Shown: positions 7,193-16,087, counted from the stretch's first letter. The stretch: DNA of 33,226 bases from an uncultured Lachnospiraceae bacterium (GCA_945787565.1 CALZIE010000011.1:1-33226), one strand, 5' to 3'. Translations and numbers: made by a program. The notes: generated from the letters alone by a model not told the origin.

Positions 7193-7693
7193 CTAAAGAG
7201 GCAGATGACTTGAAGTGCCGAAGATTACATTTCTATATTTGTTTAATGCAAATAGTACAATCAATCCGATCACACCACAGGAAATCACTTGGCCGAGACC
7301 TACTGTAAGCATCATGAATGGGATTGGAAGAGCTTCGCCATATGCAAAACGCAGAACCCATGGAACGATGATTGTGTTAGCGATGATTGGGGGAAGCGGA
7401 ACTAAGAACTTATATCTGCGAAGGCTGTAAGAGCCTAGTGCACCGATCAGGGTGGCAAGGGATCCAAAGAGGATATCTAAGATATCACAGGATGTCAGGA
7501 TGTTGCTTAGAAGACAGCCGATTGTAAGCCCTGGAATCGCAGCAGGTGTAAAAAACGGAAGGATGGTTAAAGCTTCCGCAATACGGACCTGGATGGCGGA
7601 TACGCTGATTGGCGCAAATACAAGTACTAGGACCACATAGATAGCTGCAATCATGGCTGCCTGTACTAGAAACATTAATTTCTTATTCTTCAT
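7193..7693 (-). CDS. queT: QueT-family queuosine precursor transporter
   Basis: A 166-residue, very hydrophobic protein with about five to six membrane segments. It resembles the QueT family, S-component-like importers of queuosine precursors such as preQ1. The MFLVQAAMIAAIYVVLVLVF segment near the N-terminus and the conserved QVRIAEALTILPFFTPAAIP stretch are typical. The ATG at 7693 is chosen because AGGAG (7701-7705) lies 7 bases upstream; the in-frame ATG at 7699 would leave only one base. A preQ1-type riboswitch upstream independently supports the assignment and implies repression when preQ1 is abundant. No ECF ATPase genes are adjacent, so it probably uses shared ECF components. Confidence 0.88.
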   Translation of the reverse strand: MKNKKLMFLVQAAMIAAIYVVLVLVFAPISVSAIQVRIAEALTILPFFTPAAIPGLTIGCLLSNILTSCDILDILFGSLATLIGALGSYSLRRYKFLVPLPPIIANTIIVPWVLRFAYGEALPIPFMMLTVGLGQVISCGVIGLIVLFALNKYRNVIFGTSSHLPL

Positions 7694-7700
7694 ATTCATA

Positions 7701-7744
7701 CTCCTTTAGTTTTGTTTTAAGAGAGGAAGGTTACGAACTCTCTT
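7701..7744 (-). promoter_or_regulatory. preQ1-I-type riboswitch
   Basis: In minus-strand order: P1 stem GAGAG (7742-7738), loop TTCGTAACCTTC (7737-7726), P1 3' arm CTCTC (7725-7721), an A-rich linker and CTAA (7709-7706) directly followed by AGGAG (7705-7701). This matches the compact preQ1-I aptamer layout, where the 3' tail folds back into the loop. Because the tail abuts the ribosome site, control is probably translational. It begins at the predicted transcript start and precedes a preQ1 transporter gene. Confidence 0.8.
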
Positions 7745-7750
7745 TTATAA

Positions 7751-7780
7751 AGTATACTTCAAATGCATCTGGTATGCATT
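7751..7780 (-). promoter_or_regulatory. queT promoter region with inverted repeat
   Basis: On the minus strand, TATACT (7751-7756) is a good -10 placing the transcript start near 7744, exactly where the riboswitch begins. The -35 is poor. A perfect inverted repeat, AATGCAT-N5-ATGCATT (7762-7780), covers the spacer and -35 area and could be an operator. Confidence 0.5.
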
Positions 7781-7895
7781 AAAATGTCTAGTAGAACCAG
7801 AATGCAATAGTCGAATTATAATATAAATAGGGGAAAAAGTAAAGCATCATGATAGTAGAAATAAGTCCCTGTTTGTAGGAAAACCATGAAGCGTA

Positions 7896-7904
7896 TGGTA
7901 TAAT
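7896..7904 (+). promoter_or_regulatory. Extended -10 promoter for the nuclease/PBP operon
   Basis: TGGTATAAT (7896-7904) lies 45 bases upstream of the nuclease gene. No convincing -35 is seen at normal spacing, as expected where an extended -10 is used. Confidence 0.5.
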
Positions 7905-7948
7905 AGGAAAAACAGATGCAAGAGGTCTGAGGGAAAGGAAAGAGTGAG

Positions 7949-9001
7949 ATGAGATTTGTTCATATAGCAGACGTTCATCTTGGAGCGAAGCCGGAAGAAG
8001 GAAAACCGTTAGGCATTGATCGAGGAAAAGAGATTTATGAAAGCTTCGAGCATGTGATCAGTTTCTGCAATCAGGAGAGGGCAGATCTTCTTTTGATTGC
8101 AGGAGATTTATTTCATCGGCAGCCACTGCTTAGAGAATTAAGAGAGATCAATTCTTATTTTGAGCAGCTGACTCAAACGAAAGTTCTGATTATGGCAGGA
8201 AATCATGATTATATCAGTCCAAGATCAAGTTATATTGAATTTCCATGGTGTGACAATGTCTATATGTTCATGTCCGATGAACCAGGCAGCATTTATTTTG
8301 AGGATATTCAGACACGTGTATATGGGCTTAGCTATTTTAGCCGTGATATTACGACGGCTAAGTATGATAAGCTTTTGCCAGAAAGGAACCAGGAAATCTC
8401 TATTCTGCTGGCACATGGAGGTGATGAAAGGAATATTCCAATTGATAAGGAAAAGCTTGCAGCAGCAGGATTTGATTATATTGCCCTTGGACATATCCAT
8501 AAGCATGAGTTCTTAACAAAGAATATTGCCTATGCAGGCTCTTTGGAACCATTAGATAAAAATGAACTTGGAGATCATGGTTTGATTTACGGGAATCTGA
8601 CAAAAGAGCAGCAGGAATTTGCCTTTTATCCATTTTCTAAGAGAAAATATAAACTTATTACCATACAGAGTGATGAGAAGATGACAAATGCAGAACTTAA
8701 GAAAAAGGTAATGGAATGTATTCAAGTAGAAGGAATCATGAATTTATATCGGGTTGTGATCGAAGGAAAACGGGATGAGCAGATCAAATTTGTGACGGAT
8801 GAGCTTATGAAAGTCGGCAATATTGTAGAAGCAGTGGACCATACCCGGATTAACTATGATTTTAAGATGTTAAAGGAAGAAAATGCAGATAATATGATCG
8901 GACTGTTTATTGACCGGATTCAATCTGAGAATATGGAGGAATCCGTTAAGGAAAAGGCTCTTTATATTGGGATGGAAGCATTGCTGCACGCAAGAGATTA
9001 G
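7949..9001 (+). CDS. DNA repair metallophosphoesterase, SbcD/YhaO-like
   Basis: A 350-residue calcineurin-like phosphoesterase of the SbcD/Mre11 class, likely the nuclease half of a two-subunit DNA end-processing complex. Metal-binding motifs are in the expected order: ADVHLG (D8, H10), AGDLFH (D53), AGNHD (N85, H86), LLAHGG (histidine near 155) and LGHIH (H182, H184). The C-terminal third, a capping region, is less conserved. Length and the partner downstream fit Bacillus YhaO better than E. coli SbcD (about 400 residues). The ATG follows GGAAAGAG. It lies 15 bases upstream of the ATPase gene, so both are co-transcribed. Confidence 0.85.
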   Translation: MRFVHIADVHLGAKPEEGKPLGIDRGKEIYESFEHVISFCNQERADLLLIAGDLFHRQPLLRELREINSYFEQLTQTKVLIMAGNHDYISPRSSYIEFPWCDNVYMFMSDEPGSIYFEDIQTRVYGLSYFSRDITTAKYDKLLPERNQEISILLAHGGDERNIPIDKEKLAAAGFDYIALGHIHKHEFLTKNIAYAGSLEPLDKNELGDHGLIYGNLTKEQQEFAFYPFSKRKYKLITIQSDEKMTNAELKKKVMECIQVEGIMNLYRVVIEGKRDEQIKFVTDELMKVGNIVEAVDHTRINYDFKMLKEENADNMIGLFIDRIQSENMEESVKEKALYIGMEALLHARD

Positions 9002-9016
9002 GGCAAAGAGAGGGTA

Positions 9017-11125
9017 TTGAAATTGATAATCAGAGAGTTAAGACCAGGGCATTTTGGAAAGTTTCATAATCAGATTATCCCGCTTGAGCCAGGTGTAAAT
9101 GTTATTTATGGGAGAAATGAGGCAGGAAAATCAACTCTTCATAGTTTTATTAAAGGAATGTTTTTCGGCATGGATCGACTAAGAGGCAAAGCTGGAAAAG
9201 ATGATCCTTACATGAAATATCAGCCTTGGGATACACCGGGGGAATTTTGCGGAAGCATTGATATTGAATATAAGGATACTGTATATCGGATTGATCGAAG
9301 CTTTTATCAGAAGAAAAAATCATTTACCGTAACAGATATTGAGACAGGAAGAACGGTGCCGATGAGTAGACTGCATGCCGGGGATGTAATTCCGGGCTTC
9401 AATGAAAGTACGTATCGGAACACAATCAGCATGGAGCAGCTACATGCAAAGACAGATGCAGAGTTAGCAAAGGAAGTGGCAAACTTTATTGCGAATCTGT
9501 CGACTGCTAAAAGCAATGAAGTAGATGTAGCAAAAGCATTAGAGAACCTGCAAGAAAAACGAAAAAATAAGATGGCAGAAAGCGAAGAAAATGAAATCGC
9601 GGCGTTAGAGGAAGCCATTGAACTTTGTAAACAAAATGAAGTCTTGATGGAACAGTACTCCATTAGCTTAAGAACGATGGAGAAAAAACATAAAGAAATC
9701 AAGGAAAAGATTCTGAACCTAGAAAAGGCTGAGCAGGAGAATAAACAGACATGCATCAGACATCTTCCTTTTATTTTGGAGAACTATAAGCGATATGGAG
9801 AGATAAAAAAGCAGATTCGAGATATCAGGGAGAAGACAGAAGAATATGAGAAGAAAGCAGCAGTTGTAAGAGGCTTGCCAAGCAGTGAGCGCATTCAGAA
9901 TGATATTACGAAATATGAACAGCTTACCGTAGAAAAATATGAGCTAGAGCAGGCATTTCATAAGGATGTGGATGAACTAGGGCCAAAGATTGAACGGCAG
10001 GATAAGAATACTCGTTATTTAAGCCTTATTCCCGCAGCAGCCGGAATGCTCCTTCTTGCGATTCCTTTCGGGGCCATTATTCTAAAGGGCGTGATCGGGG
10101 TGCTTTTGATTGTAATTGGAATCTATTTATATGTGACGAAAGTAAAGGATATCGAGAAGGCAAGAAACCATATTACGGCGTTAAGAAAAGAATATGAGAA
10201 GAATGTGATTCATATTCAAAGCAGAAAGAAAGACATTCTGCTTGAGAACAAGGTTGTGAACTTAGAGAATCTGCGCAGTAAATTAAATGAGATTCTGATT
10301 GCAGAGCACGAGCGAAGTTATGCAAGACAGTTATTTGAGGACAGCAAAAATGAACTGGAAGCATTGCGGAATAAAAGAGATGAGATTCATCATCAGGTTA
10401 TGAACTTCATGAAGTTTTATATGAATGATCCGGATATGACCGAGGAGTGTATGCTGGAACTGAAGAATATTATCAGTGAGAGGCAGGAGGAGCATAAGGA
10501 AGAGAAGGATAGCCTGTTAAAGCAGGAAAGAGACCTTGCTTTAGAGATTGAGAAACTGAAGTGGAACATAGAAGCACTAGAGGATAATGAGAATCAGCTG
10601 ATAAAAAAACAGCAGATGCTTGAGCAGATGCAGCACAGAGAGCAAGAAAGAAAAGAGGAGATTAGCAGTATCAATCTGGCAATCCGCACGATACAGAATC
10701 TGGCGGTGCATATCCACGACAGCTTTGGAGCGGAATTAAACGAGCGTATTTCCGCGATGGTTTATGAAGTGACCGGAGGGATATATGGAGATATTATAAT
10801 GGATGAAAGGATGAGCATCAAAGTACGCCATAATCATTCTTATGTACCATTAGACCGGTTAAGTGCAGGCACGATCGAGCAGGTGTATCTGGCAATTCGA
10901 TTAGCCCTAGCGGATCTTTTTTTTAATAAAGAAAAAATGCCAATTATAATAGATGATGCATTTGCTTATTATGATGATGAAAGAATGTCAGCAGCACTTC
11001 GCTGTCTGACTAAAGAATGTGACAGACAGATCCTGATTTTCACATGCCATCACAGAGAGACTGAATTATTAGAAAAAGAGCAGATTCCATATCATCTGAT
11101 TGATCTGGAAAATAGTTGTTCATAA
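9017..11125 (+). CDS. SbcC/Rad50-like ATPase with membrane-like hinge (YhaN-like)
   Basis: A 702-residue SMC-like ATPase, the probable partner of the upstream nuclease. Walker A is GRNEAGKST (32-40). The ABC signature region LSAGTIEQVYLA is near 614-625, and Walker B IIIDDAFAYYDDER near 642-655. Long Glu/Lys-rich coiled coils flank a hydrophobic stretch (about 333-375) with two potential membrane helices, where Rad50/SbcC has its zinc hook. No CxxC hook is present. This matches YhaN, but the protein is shorter than the ~960 residues of B. subtilis YhaN. The start is TTG at 9017; a TTG at 9023 has better spacing (8 bases) from AGAGGG and may be the true start. The stop codon is 17 bases upstream of the PBP start. 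Confidence 0.82.
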   Translation: MKLIIRELRPGHFGKFHNQIIPLEPGVNVIYGRNEAGKSTLHSFIKGMFFGMDRLRGKAGKDDPYMKYQPWDTPGEFCGSIDIEYKDTVYRIDRSFYQKKKSFTVTDIETGRTVPMSRLHAGDVIPGFNESTYRNTISMEQLHAKTDAELAKEVANFIANLSTAKSNEVDVAKALENLQEKRKNKMAESEENEIAALEEAIELCKQNEVLMEQYSISLRTMEKKHKEIKEKILNLEKAEQENKQTCIRHLPFILENYKRYGEIKKQIRDIREKTEEYEKKAAVVRGLPSSERIQNDITKYEQLTVEKYELEQAFHKDVDELGPKIERQDKNTRYLSLIPAAAGMLLLAIPFGAIILKGVIGVLLIVIGIYLYVTKVKDIEKARNHITALRKEYEKNVIHIQSRKKDILLENKVVNLENLRSKLNEILIAEHERSYARQLFEDSKNELEALRNKRDEIHHQVMNFMKFYMNDPDMTEECMLELKNIISERQEEHKEEKDSLLKQERDLALEIEKLKWNIEALEDNENQLIKKQQMLEQMQHREQERKEEISSINLAIRTIQNLAVHIHDSFGAELNERISAMVYEVTGGIYGDIIMDERMSIKVRHNHSYVPLDRLSAGTIEQVYLAIRLALADLFFNKEKMPIIIDDAFAYYDDERMSAALRCLTKECDRQILIFTCHHRETELLEKEQIPYHLIDLENSCS

Positions 11126-11142
11126 AAGAGGGAAGAGAGAAC

Positions 11143-13548
11143 ATGACTTCAAATAAGAGACAGAAAAAGAAGGTATCAAGAACAGGAAGAATCATAAAAG
11201 ATACATTGAAACTGCTGTTTTTAATGATTCTGATCCTGATTACGGTGCTTGGTGCTTTTTTCTATTTTAAATATGGAGACCGTATTATGGAACTAAAAAC
11301 AGAGGCAGAACAGACCGTTAGGAAATCTACCTCAGATACCTTTAAGTCGTCGTTAACAAGTCTTGTATATGCATCCGATGGGAGTCTTTTATCCAAATTA
11401 AAGTCGGAGAAAGAGGTATATTATCTGGATTATAGTAACATTCCTCAGTATGCCCTGGATGCAATGCTTGTAACAGAAGATAAGAAGTTCTTTAGCCATA
11501 ATGGTGTGGACTATAAGAGTATTTTGCGAGCGGGCTTGGCTTTGATTAAGAATAAGGGAGAAATCAGGCAGGGGGCTAGTACGATTACCCAGCAGCTAGC
11601 AAGAAATGTATTTCTGACTTCAGAAGTATCTTTCGAGCGAAAGATTAAAGAAATGTTTATCGCACTTGAGCTTGAGAAGAAGTATTCAAAGACACAGATC
11701 TTGGAATTTTACTTTAATAATATGTATTTTGCAAATGGATATTATGGCATTCAGGCAGCAAGCAATGGATATTTCAGTAAGAGTGCATCCGAATTAAGTT
11801 TATCGCAGATTGCTTTTTTATGTGCGATTCCAAACAATCCAACCCTTCATAATCCATTTACATACTTCGAGAATACATTGGAACGAAGAGATAAGATCTT
11901 AGATCAGATGTATAATGATGGGAAGATTACATGGAAAGAGTATAAAAAGGCATTAGCAGAGACCATTACGTTATCTCCTTCTACTTCTGAAAAGCAGAAT
12001 TATGCAGAGAGTTATACGTATTACTGTGCAATCCGGGCATTGATGGAAGCAGACGGATTCGTGTTCCAGAATGAGTTTTCAACAGATGCTGCAAAAGAAG
12101 CATATGAAGACCGTTATTCTGAGAAGTATTATGAGATTCAGAAAAGTCTTTATACAGCCGGCTACCGGATTTATACATCCATTGATTTAGAGAAGCAGGA
12201 AGAGCTTCAAAAAAGCATTGATGAGGAGTTAGCTGGATTTACCGAAGTAACCGATGAAGGGATTTATGCCCTTCAGGGAGCGGCTACCTGCATTGATAAC
12301 GATACAGGAAGAGTCGTAGCGATTATCGGCGGAAGAAATCAGGATGTGACTGGCTATACGCTAAATCGAGCATATCAGAGCTATCGTCAGCCGGGCAGTT
12401 CCATTAAGCCGTTAATTGTATATACACCATGGTTTGAACGAGGACTGACACCTGATAGCATTGTGACAGATAAAGCGATTGAAGGCGGTCCGCGTAATGC
12501 AGATAATTCTTATGCCGGAGACATGACAGTAAGAAGGGCAGTAGAAGTATCTAAGAATACGGTTGCATGGGAGCTGTTTACAGAGCTTACACCAAAGACC
12601 GGTCTATCTTATCTTCTTGCCATGAATTTCGCAAAAATCACCGAAGATGATTATTATCCGGCAGCCTCCCTTGGTGGTCTTACCTATGGGGTAAGTCCCG
12701 TAGAGATGGCGGCTGCATATGCTGCTATTGAGAACTATGGAATCTATAGAAAGCCGACCTGTATCGTAAAGATCACTGATTCGAAAGGAAATATCTTAGT
12801 TTCGGATTCTATAAATGAGAAGCAGGTTTATACCGGAAATGCATCCTTAATTATGACGGATGTGCTAGAAGGCGTTATGACATCTGGAACCGGAAGAAAG
12901 CTGCAGCTTACGAATATGCCATCTGCCGGAAAGACTGGGACAACGACAGACAGGAAGGATGGATGGTTTGTAGGCTACACTAGATATTACACCACAAGTG
13001 TATGGGTTGGATATGATTATCCAAAGACAGTAAGCGATTTAGCGGGCAGTACCTATCCAGGACGAATTTGGAAAGCGTTTATGAATGATATTCATGAAGG
13101 TCTTGATCCGATGGAATTCGATACTCCATTCCTTATGCCACAAATAACACAGACTCCAGAACCAACCGAAGAGCTAGAGCCGACGGAAGAAGAAGTCATC
13201 GAGGAAACACCAGAAGAAGGCATGGAAGAGACTCCAAACATTCCAGAGGAAGAAGTAACTCCAAATCTTCCAGAGGATACTGAGATCCCTTCACCAGAAC
13301 CAACGGATGAGGAGATTGTAACAGAAGAACCGACTCCGACCATAGAGCCAACGATTGAACCAACGCTCACTCCGACCCCAGTTTGGCCAACGCTCACTCC
13401 AACTATCACGCCTGATCCGGGCAACGTACAGGTCACGGCAACCCCGGCTTTAACGCCAACACCAGCTCCGACAGAAGAGGAAGAATCGGAAGATGATCTT
13501 TGGGACGAAGAGGCATGGTTACAGGAGCAAAACAGAGGGGGAAACTAG
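11143..13548 (+). CDS. Class A penicillin-binding protein (PBP1A-like)
   Basis: An 801-residue bifunctional peptidoglycan synthase. A cytoplasmic basic tail is followed by one membrane segment (about 20-45). The GT51 transglycosylase domain shows EDKKFFSHNG, GASTITQQLARN and KIKEMFIALELEKKYSK. The transpeptidase domain has SxxK at S419/K422, SKN at 470-472 and KTG at 597-599, so both activities appear intact. The last ~140 residues are a Pro/Thr/Glu-rich acidic tail of unknown role, probably disordered and outside the membrane. The ATG at 11143 is chosen because GAGGGAAGAGAG precedes it; a TTG at 11116 would extend it back into the ATPase gene. It ends the three-gene operon and has a terminator. 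Confidence 0.93.
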   Translation: MTSNKRQKKKVSRTGRIIKDTLKLLFLMILILITVLGAFFYFKYGDRIMELKTEAEQTVRKSTSDTFKSSLTSLVYASDGSLLSKLKSEKEVYYLDYSNIPQYALDAMLVTEDKKFFSHNGVDYKSILRAGLALIKNKGEIRQGASTITQQLARNVFLTSEVSFERKIKEMFIALELEKKYSKTQILEFYFNNMYFANGYYGIQAASNGYFSKSASELSLSQIAFLCAIPNNPTLHNPFTYFENTLERRDKILDQMYNDGKITWKEYKKALAETITLSPSTSEKQNYAESYTYYCAIRALMEADGFVFQNEFSTDAAKEAYEDRYSEKYYEIQKSLYTAGYRIYTSIDLEKQEELQKSIDEELAGFTEVTDEGIYALQGAATCIDNDTGRVVAIIGGRNQDVTGYTLNRAYQSYRQPGSSIKPLIVYTPWFERGLTPDSIVTDKAIEGGPRNADNSYAGDMTVRRAVEVSKNTVAWELFTELTPKTGLSYLLAMNFAKITEDDYYPAASLGGLTYGVSPVEMAAAYAAIENYGIYRKPTCIVKITDSKGNILVSDSINEKQVYTGNASLIMTDVLEGVMTSGTGRKLQLTNMPSAGKTGTTTDRKDGWFVGYTRYYTTSVWVGYDYPKTVSDLAGSTYPGRIWKAFMNDIHEGLDPMEFDTPFLMPQITQTPEPTEELEPTEEEVIEETPEEGMEETPNIPEEEVTPNLPEDTEIPSPEPTDEEIVTEEPTPTIEPTIEPTLTPTPVWPTLTPTITPDPGNVQVTATPALTPTPAPTEEEESEDDLWDEEAWLQEQNRGGN

Positions 13549-13580
13549 GAAGGTTTCTTAAAAGCTTTTAAATATCAAAA

Positions 13581-13618
13581 AAAGAGGCTGCGGCAGATTG
13601 AACTGCCACAGCCTCTTT
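13581..13618. terminator. Bidirectional terminator between the PBP gene and prs
   Basis: AAAGAGGCTG and GGCAG (13581-13596) pair with CTGCC and CAGCCTCTTT (13603-13618), with one mismatch. An A-rich side and a T-rich side flank the stem, so it can end both convergent transcripts. Confidence 0.88.
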
Positions 13619-13626
13619 TCTTGATT

Positions 13627-14796
13627 CTACTGTTTTTTATATTTATTTAAAATATTCTGGATACGTTCCGTTGGACTTAAGAACTCACTGATGGAAGCAT
13701 CATGATTTAACGCATCAATTAAAAGAGCGATGTATTTGCTCATATCTGCATTAATATAGTAAGGCTTGCTTAATAATTCTTCTGTCTGGTATACAAGGTT
13801 TGTTGTGATGACACGGTAGATTAAACCGTTTTCATACGCTTCATCAAATTTATCAAGACCATTTGTGAACAGACCGAAAGTAGAGCAGATAAAGATACGA
13901 TTCGCTTTTCTTTTCTTTAATTCATTCGCTACATCTAGCATGCTTTCGCCAGAGGAGATCATATCATCAAGGATTACTACGTCTTTTCCTTCTACGTCAC
14001 TTCCTAGGAATTCATGAGCAACGATTGGGTTACGTCCATTTACAATCTTTGTGTAGTCACGGCGTTTGTAGAACATACCCATATCAAGACCGAGTACATT
14101 TGCAAAGTAAACGGCACGTCCCATAGCACCTTCATCCGGGCTGATAACCATCATATGATCGGAGTCAATTGTTAAGTCAGGTACGTTACGAAGAAGTGCC
14201 TTGATAAACTGGTAAGTTGGCATAACCGTTTCAAAGCTCTTAAGAGGAATTGCATTCTGAACACGTGGATCATGCGCATCAAAGGTAATGATGCTTTCAA
14301 CACCCATGTTAGTTAATTCCTGAAGTGCTAAAGCACAGTCAAGGGATTCACGGGAGCTTCTCTTATGCTGTCTGCTTTCATAAAGGAAAGGCATAATAAC
14401 GGTAATTCTACGTGCTTTTCCGCCAACAGCAGCGATGATTCTCTTTAAATCCTGATAGTGATCATCTGGGGACATATGATTCACATGACCAAAAGCATTA
14501 TAAGTAAGGCTATAGTTACAAACGTCAACAAGTAAATATAAGTCGTCACCACGGACAGACTCTTTGATTTCGCCCTTTGCTTCGCCGGAACCGAAACGTG
14601 GACAAGCAGCTTCGACTAAGTAGGAATCTCTCTGGTAACCAGCTAAGGAAGTAGCGGGACCACCTTCTTGAGAACGCTCTTTTCTCCATTCAACAATGTA
14701 GTCATTTACTTTCTGACCAAGGCCTTTACTACTTTCGAGAGCAATAATTCCTAGGGTACCAACAGGGATGGTTTCTAAAAAATTATCTTGTGACAT
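13627..14796 (-). CDS. prs: Ribose-phosphate pyrophosphokinase (PRPP synthetase), long form
   Basis: A 389-residue enzyme making PRPP from ribose 5-phosphate and ATP for nucleotide, histidine and tryptophan synthesis. Motifs visible: ESRQHKRSSRES (140-151, ATP-binding flexible loop), FDAHDPR (172-178) and the PRPP loop VVILDDMISSGESM (273-286). It is about 70 residues longer than the usual ~315-residue bacterial Prs; the extra length is mainly in the N-terminal half and at the C-terminus. The PRPP loop reads SSGES rather than the usual DTGGT, so this is a divergent lineage. The ATG at 14796 has GGAGG 8 bases upstream. In-frame upstream ATGs exist but lie across the promoter, so are unlikely starts. 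Confidence 0.9.
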   Translation of the reverse strand: MSQDNFLETIPVGTLGIIALESSKGLGQKVNDYIVEWRKERSQEGGPATSLAGYQRDSYLVEAACPRFGSGEAKGEIKESVRGDDLYLLVDVCNYSLTYNAFGHVNHMSPDDHYQDLKRIIAAVGGKARRITVIMPFLYESRQHKRSSRESLDCALALQELTNMGVESIITFDAHDPRVQNAIPLKSFETVMPTYQFIKALLRNVPDLTIDSDHMMVISPDEGAMGRAVYFANVLGLDMGMFYKRRDYTKIVNGRNPIVAHEFLGSDVEGKDVVILDDMISSGESMLDVANELKKRKANRIFICSTFGLFTNGLDKFDEAYENGLIYRVITTNLVYQTEELLSKPYYINADMSKYIALLIDALNHDASISEFLSPTERIQNILNKYKKQ

Positions 14797-14887
14797 TATT
14801 TTTTCCTCCAGTAATATTTTCATGAGAAGGAGATTTATTCCGAAATTAGGAAAATCCCCTGATAAGCATAGTTTTAAGCACTTGTTT

Positions 14888-14916
14888 ATAATACTATTAT
14901 CCACATTGTTCGTCAA
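14888..14916 (-). promoter_or_regulatory. prs promoter with embedded DnaA box
   Basis: On the minus strand, TTGACG (14911-14916), 17-base spacer and TATTAT (14888-14893) form a good promoter about 90 bases upstream of prs. The spacer contains a perfect consensus DnaA box, TTATCCACA on the plus strand at 14897-14905, so DnaA binding would compete with RNA polymerase. Confidence 0.75.
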
Positions 14917-15010
14917 GGTTAAACTCCGCTAACCAATTCAAACCGTAAAATCTTCCAAAAAATAGCGACAAAATGTTCCATTTGTATGCAGAGTGCGAAC
15001 AGGAAAAATG

Positions 15011-15055
15011 AAAAAACAAAAACCTGCAAGGATTCGACAATGGAATGCTTGCAGG
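15011..15055 (-). terminator. dnaI terminator
   Basis: On the minus strand, CCTGCAAG (15055-15048) pairs with CTTGCAGG (15030-15023), extended inward with one mismatch, then a T-rich run (15022-15011). It ends the dnaD/dnaB-like-dnaI operon, 16 bases after the dnaI stop. Confidence 0.88.
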
Positions 15056-15070
15056 CTTAAATAATAAGGC

Positions 15071-16066
15071 TTACATAAACTGTTTCTCGATACGAATATC
15101 ATTTCCTACGATTTTTAGAAGCGTATAATTGCTAGTGATGCGGGAAAAAATACGTTCACTATAGTTTGCTTTTAACTGATCAAAGGACAGGTTTGTGGAA
15201 ATGACAGTGGACTTCTGTTTTAGATGACGTTCGTTGATACACTGATAAAGCTGGGAATTCGTAAAGGAATTGCTAAGCTCGGTTCCAATGTCGTCTACGA
15301 TCAGAAGGTCACAGTCTAGAATATGTTCAAATTGATTCTGAATGTCATCATACTCGTTATTATTGTTATTTGTGAACTTATACTTCTCTAAAATATCAAA
15401 AAGCTGAAAGGCAGTCAGGTAGATGACAGTATGTGCAGAATCTAACAACGCTTTTGCGATGCAATTGCTTAAGAATGTCTTTCCAACTCCGGTATTCCCA
15501 TAGATTAAAAGATTCTGATAGGAAGTATCAAAATTCCGGATGAAGTTCATCGTCTCCTGTACAACGCGGCGGATATTCGCAAGCGGCGTCATGCCAGTAG
15601 ATTCTTCAACAAAGTTATCCGGATAGTAAGCTAAGGAGAAGGTTGAGAAATTCTCATGGGCAATGATGTCCTTTACGTTGGATTGGGCGTACAAAAGATC
15701 CACAATCGCCTGCTTAAAGCAGTGGCATTTCTCAGTACCGATGTATCCAGTATCTTTACAGTCCGGGCATACATAATGCGGTTCCAGATAATCTGCCGCA
15801 TAGCCATTCGCAACTAAAAGCTGTTTCTTTTGTTCGGATAGCTTCTGATTCTCTTCCTTTAGTGTAGAAAGGAGAGAGTCATCGCCAGCTAAGGAGAGCT
15901 TGGCAGAACGGATGGAGCCGCTTACGATCTTTCGATCCAGCTCATCAAGTGCAGGGATTTTTTCATAGACCTCTTTTCTTCGAAGCTCTAAATCATGCTT
16001 GCTTTGAAAGAGGCGATTATCATATTCCCGTAAAATCGTATTAATCTGATAGTTTTTTAAAGCCAT
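15071..16066 (-). CDS. dnaI: Helicase loader, DnaI/DnaC-like ATPase
   Basis: A 331-residue AAA+ protein that loads the replicative helicase at origins and restarting forks. The N-terminal ~90 residues are helical, a helicase-binding region in Bacillus DnaI. A zinc-binding motif follows (C100, C103, C114, C116). The ATPase has Walker A GNTGVGKT (190-197), Walker B LLIVDDIG (254-261), sensor-1-like STNLS (290-294) and arginines near 305-309 in the arginine-finger region. GGGGAGG precedes the ATG. It is 21 bases downstream of the DnaD/DnaB-family gene, the same pairing as B. subtilis dnaB-dnaI. IstB transposition ATPases share the core, but the zinc motif and neighbour favour DnaI. Confidence 0.88.
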   Translation of the reverse strand: MALKNYQINTILREYDNRLFQSKHDLELRRKEVYEKIPALDELDRKIVSGSIRSAKLSLAGDDSLLSTLKEENQKLSEQKKQLLVANGYAADYLEPHYVCPDCKDTGYIGTEKCHCFKQAIVDLLYAQSNVKDIIAHENFSTFSLAYYPDNFVEESTGMTPLANIRRVVQETMNFIRNFDTSYQNLLIYGNTGVGKTFLSNCIAKALLDSAHTVIYLTAFQLFDILEKYKFTNNNNNEYDDIQNQFEHILDCDLLIVDDIGTELSNSFTNSQLYQCINERHLKQKSTVISTNLSFDQLKANYSERIFSRITSNYTLLKIVGNDIRIEKQFM

Positions 16067-16087
16067 AAAAACCTCCCCTTAAAAAGG

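Noticed and set aside
7949..11125. Possible SMC/nuclease anti-phage defence pair
   Set aside because: The pair matches the housekeeping YhaO/YhaN type and shares an operon with a cell wall synthase; no defence genes or mobile elements nearby.
13092..13436. 114-residue Ser/Gly/Val-rich frame opposite the PBP tail
   Set aside because: Mirror of the Pro/Thr/Glu repeat on the other strand; composition explained by the coding repeat, no ribosome site noted.
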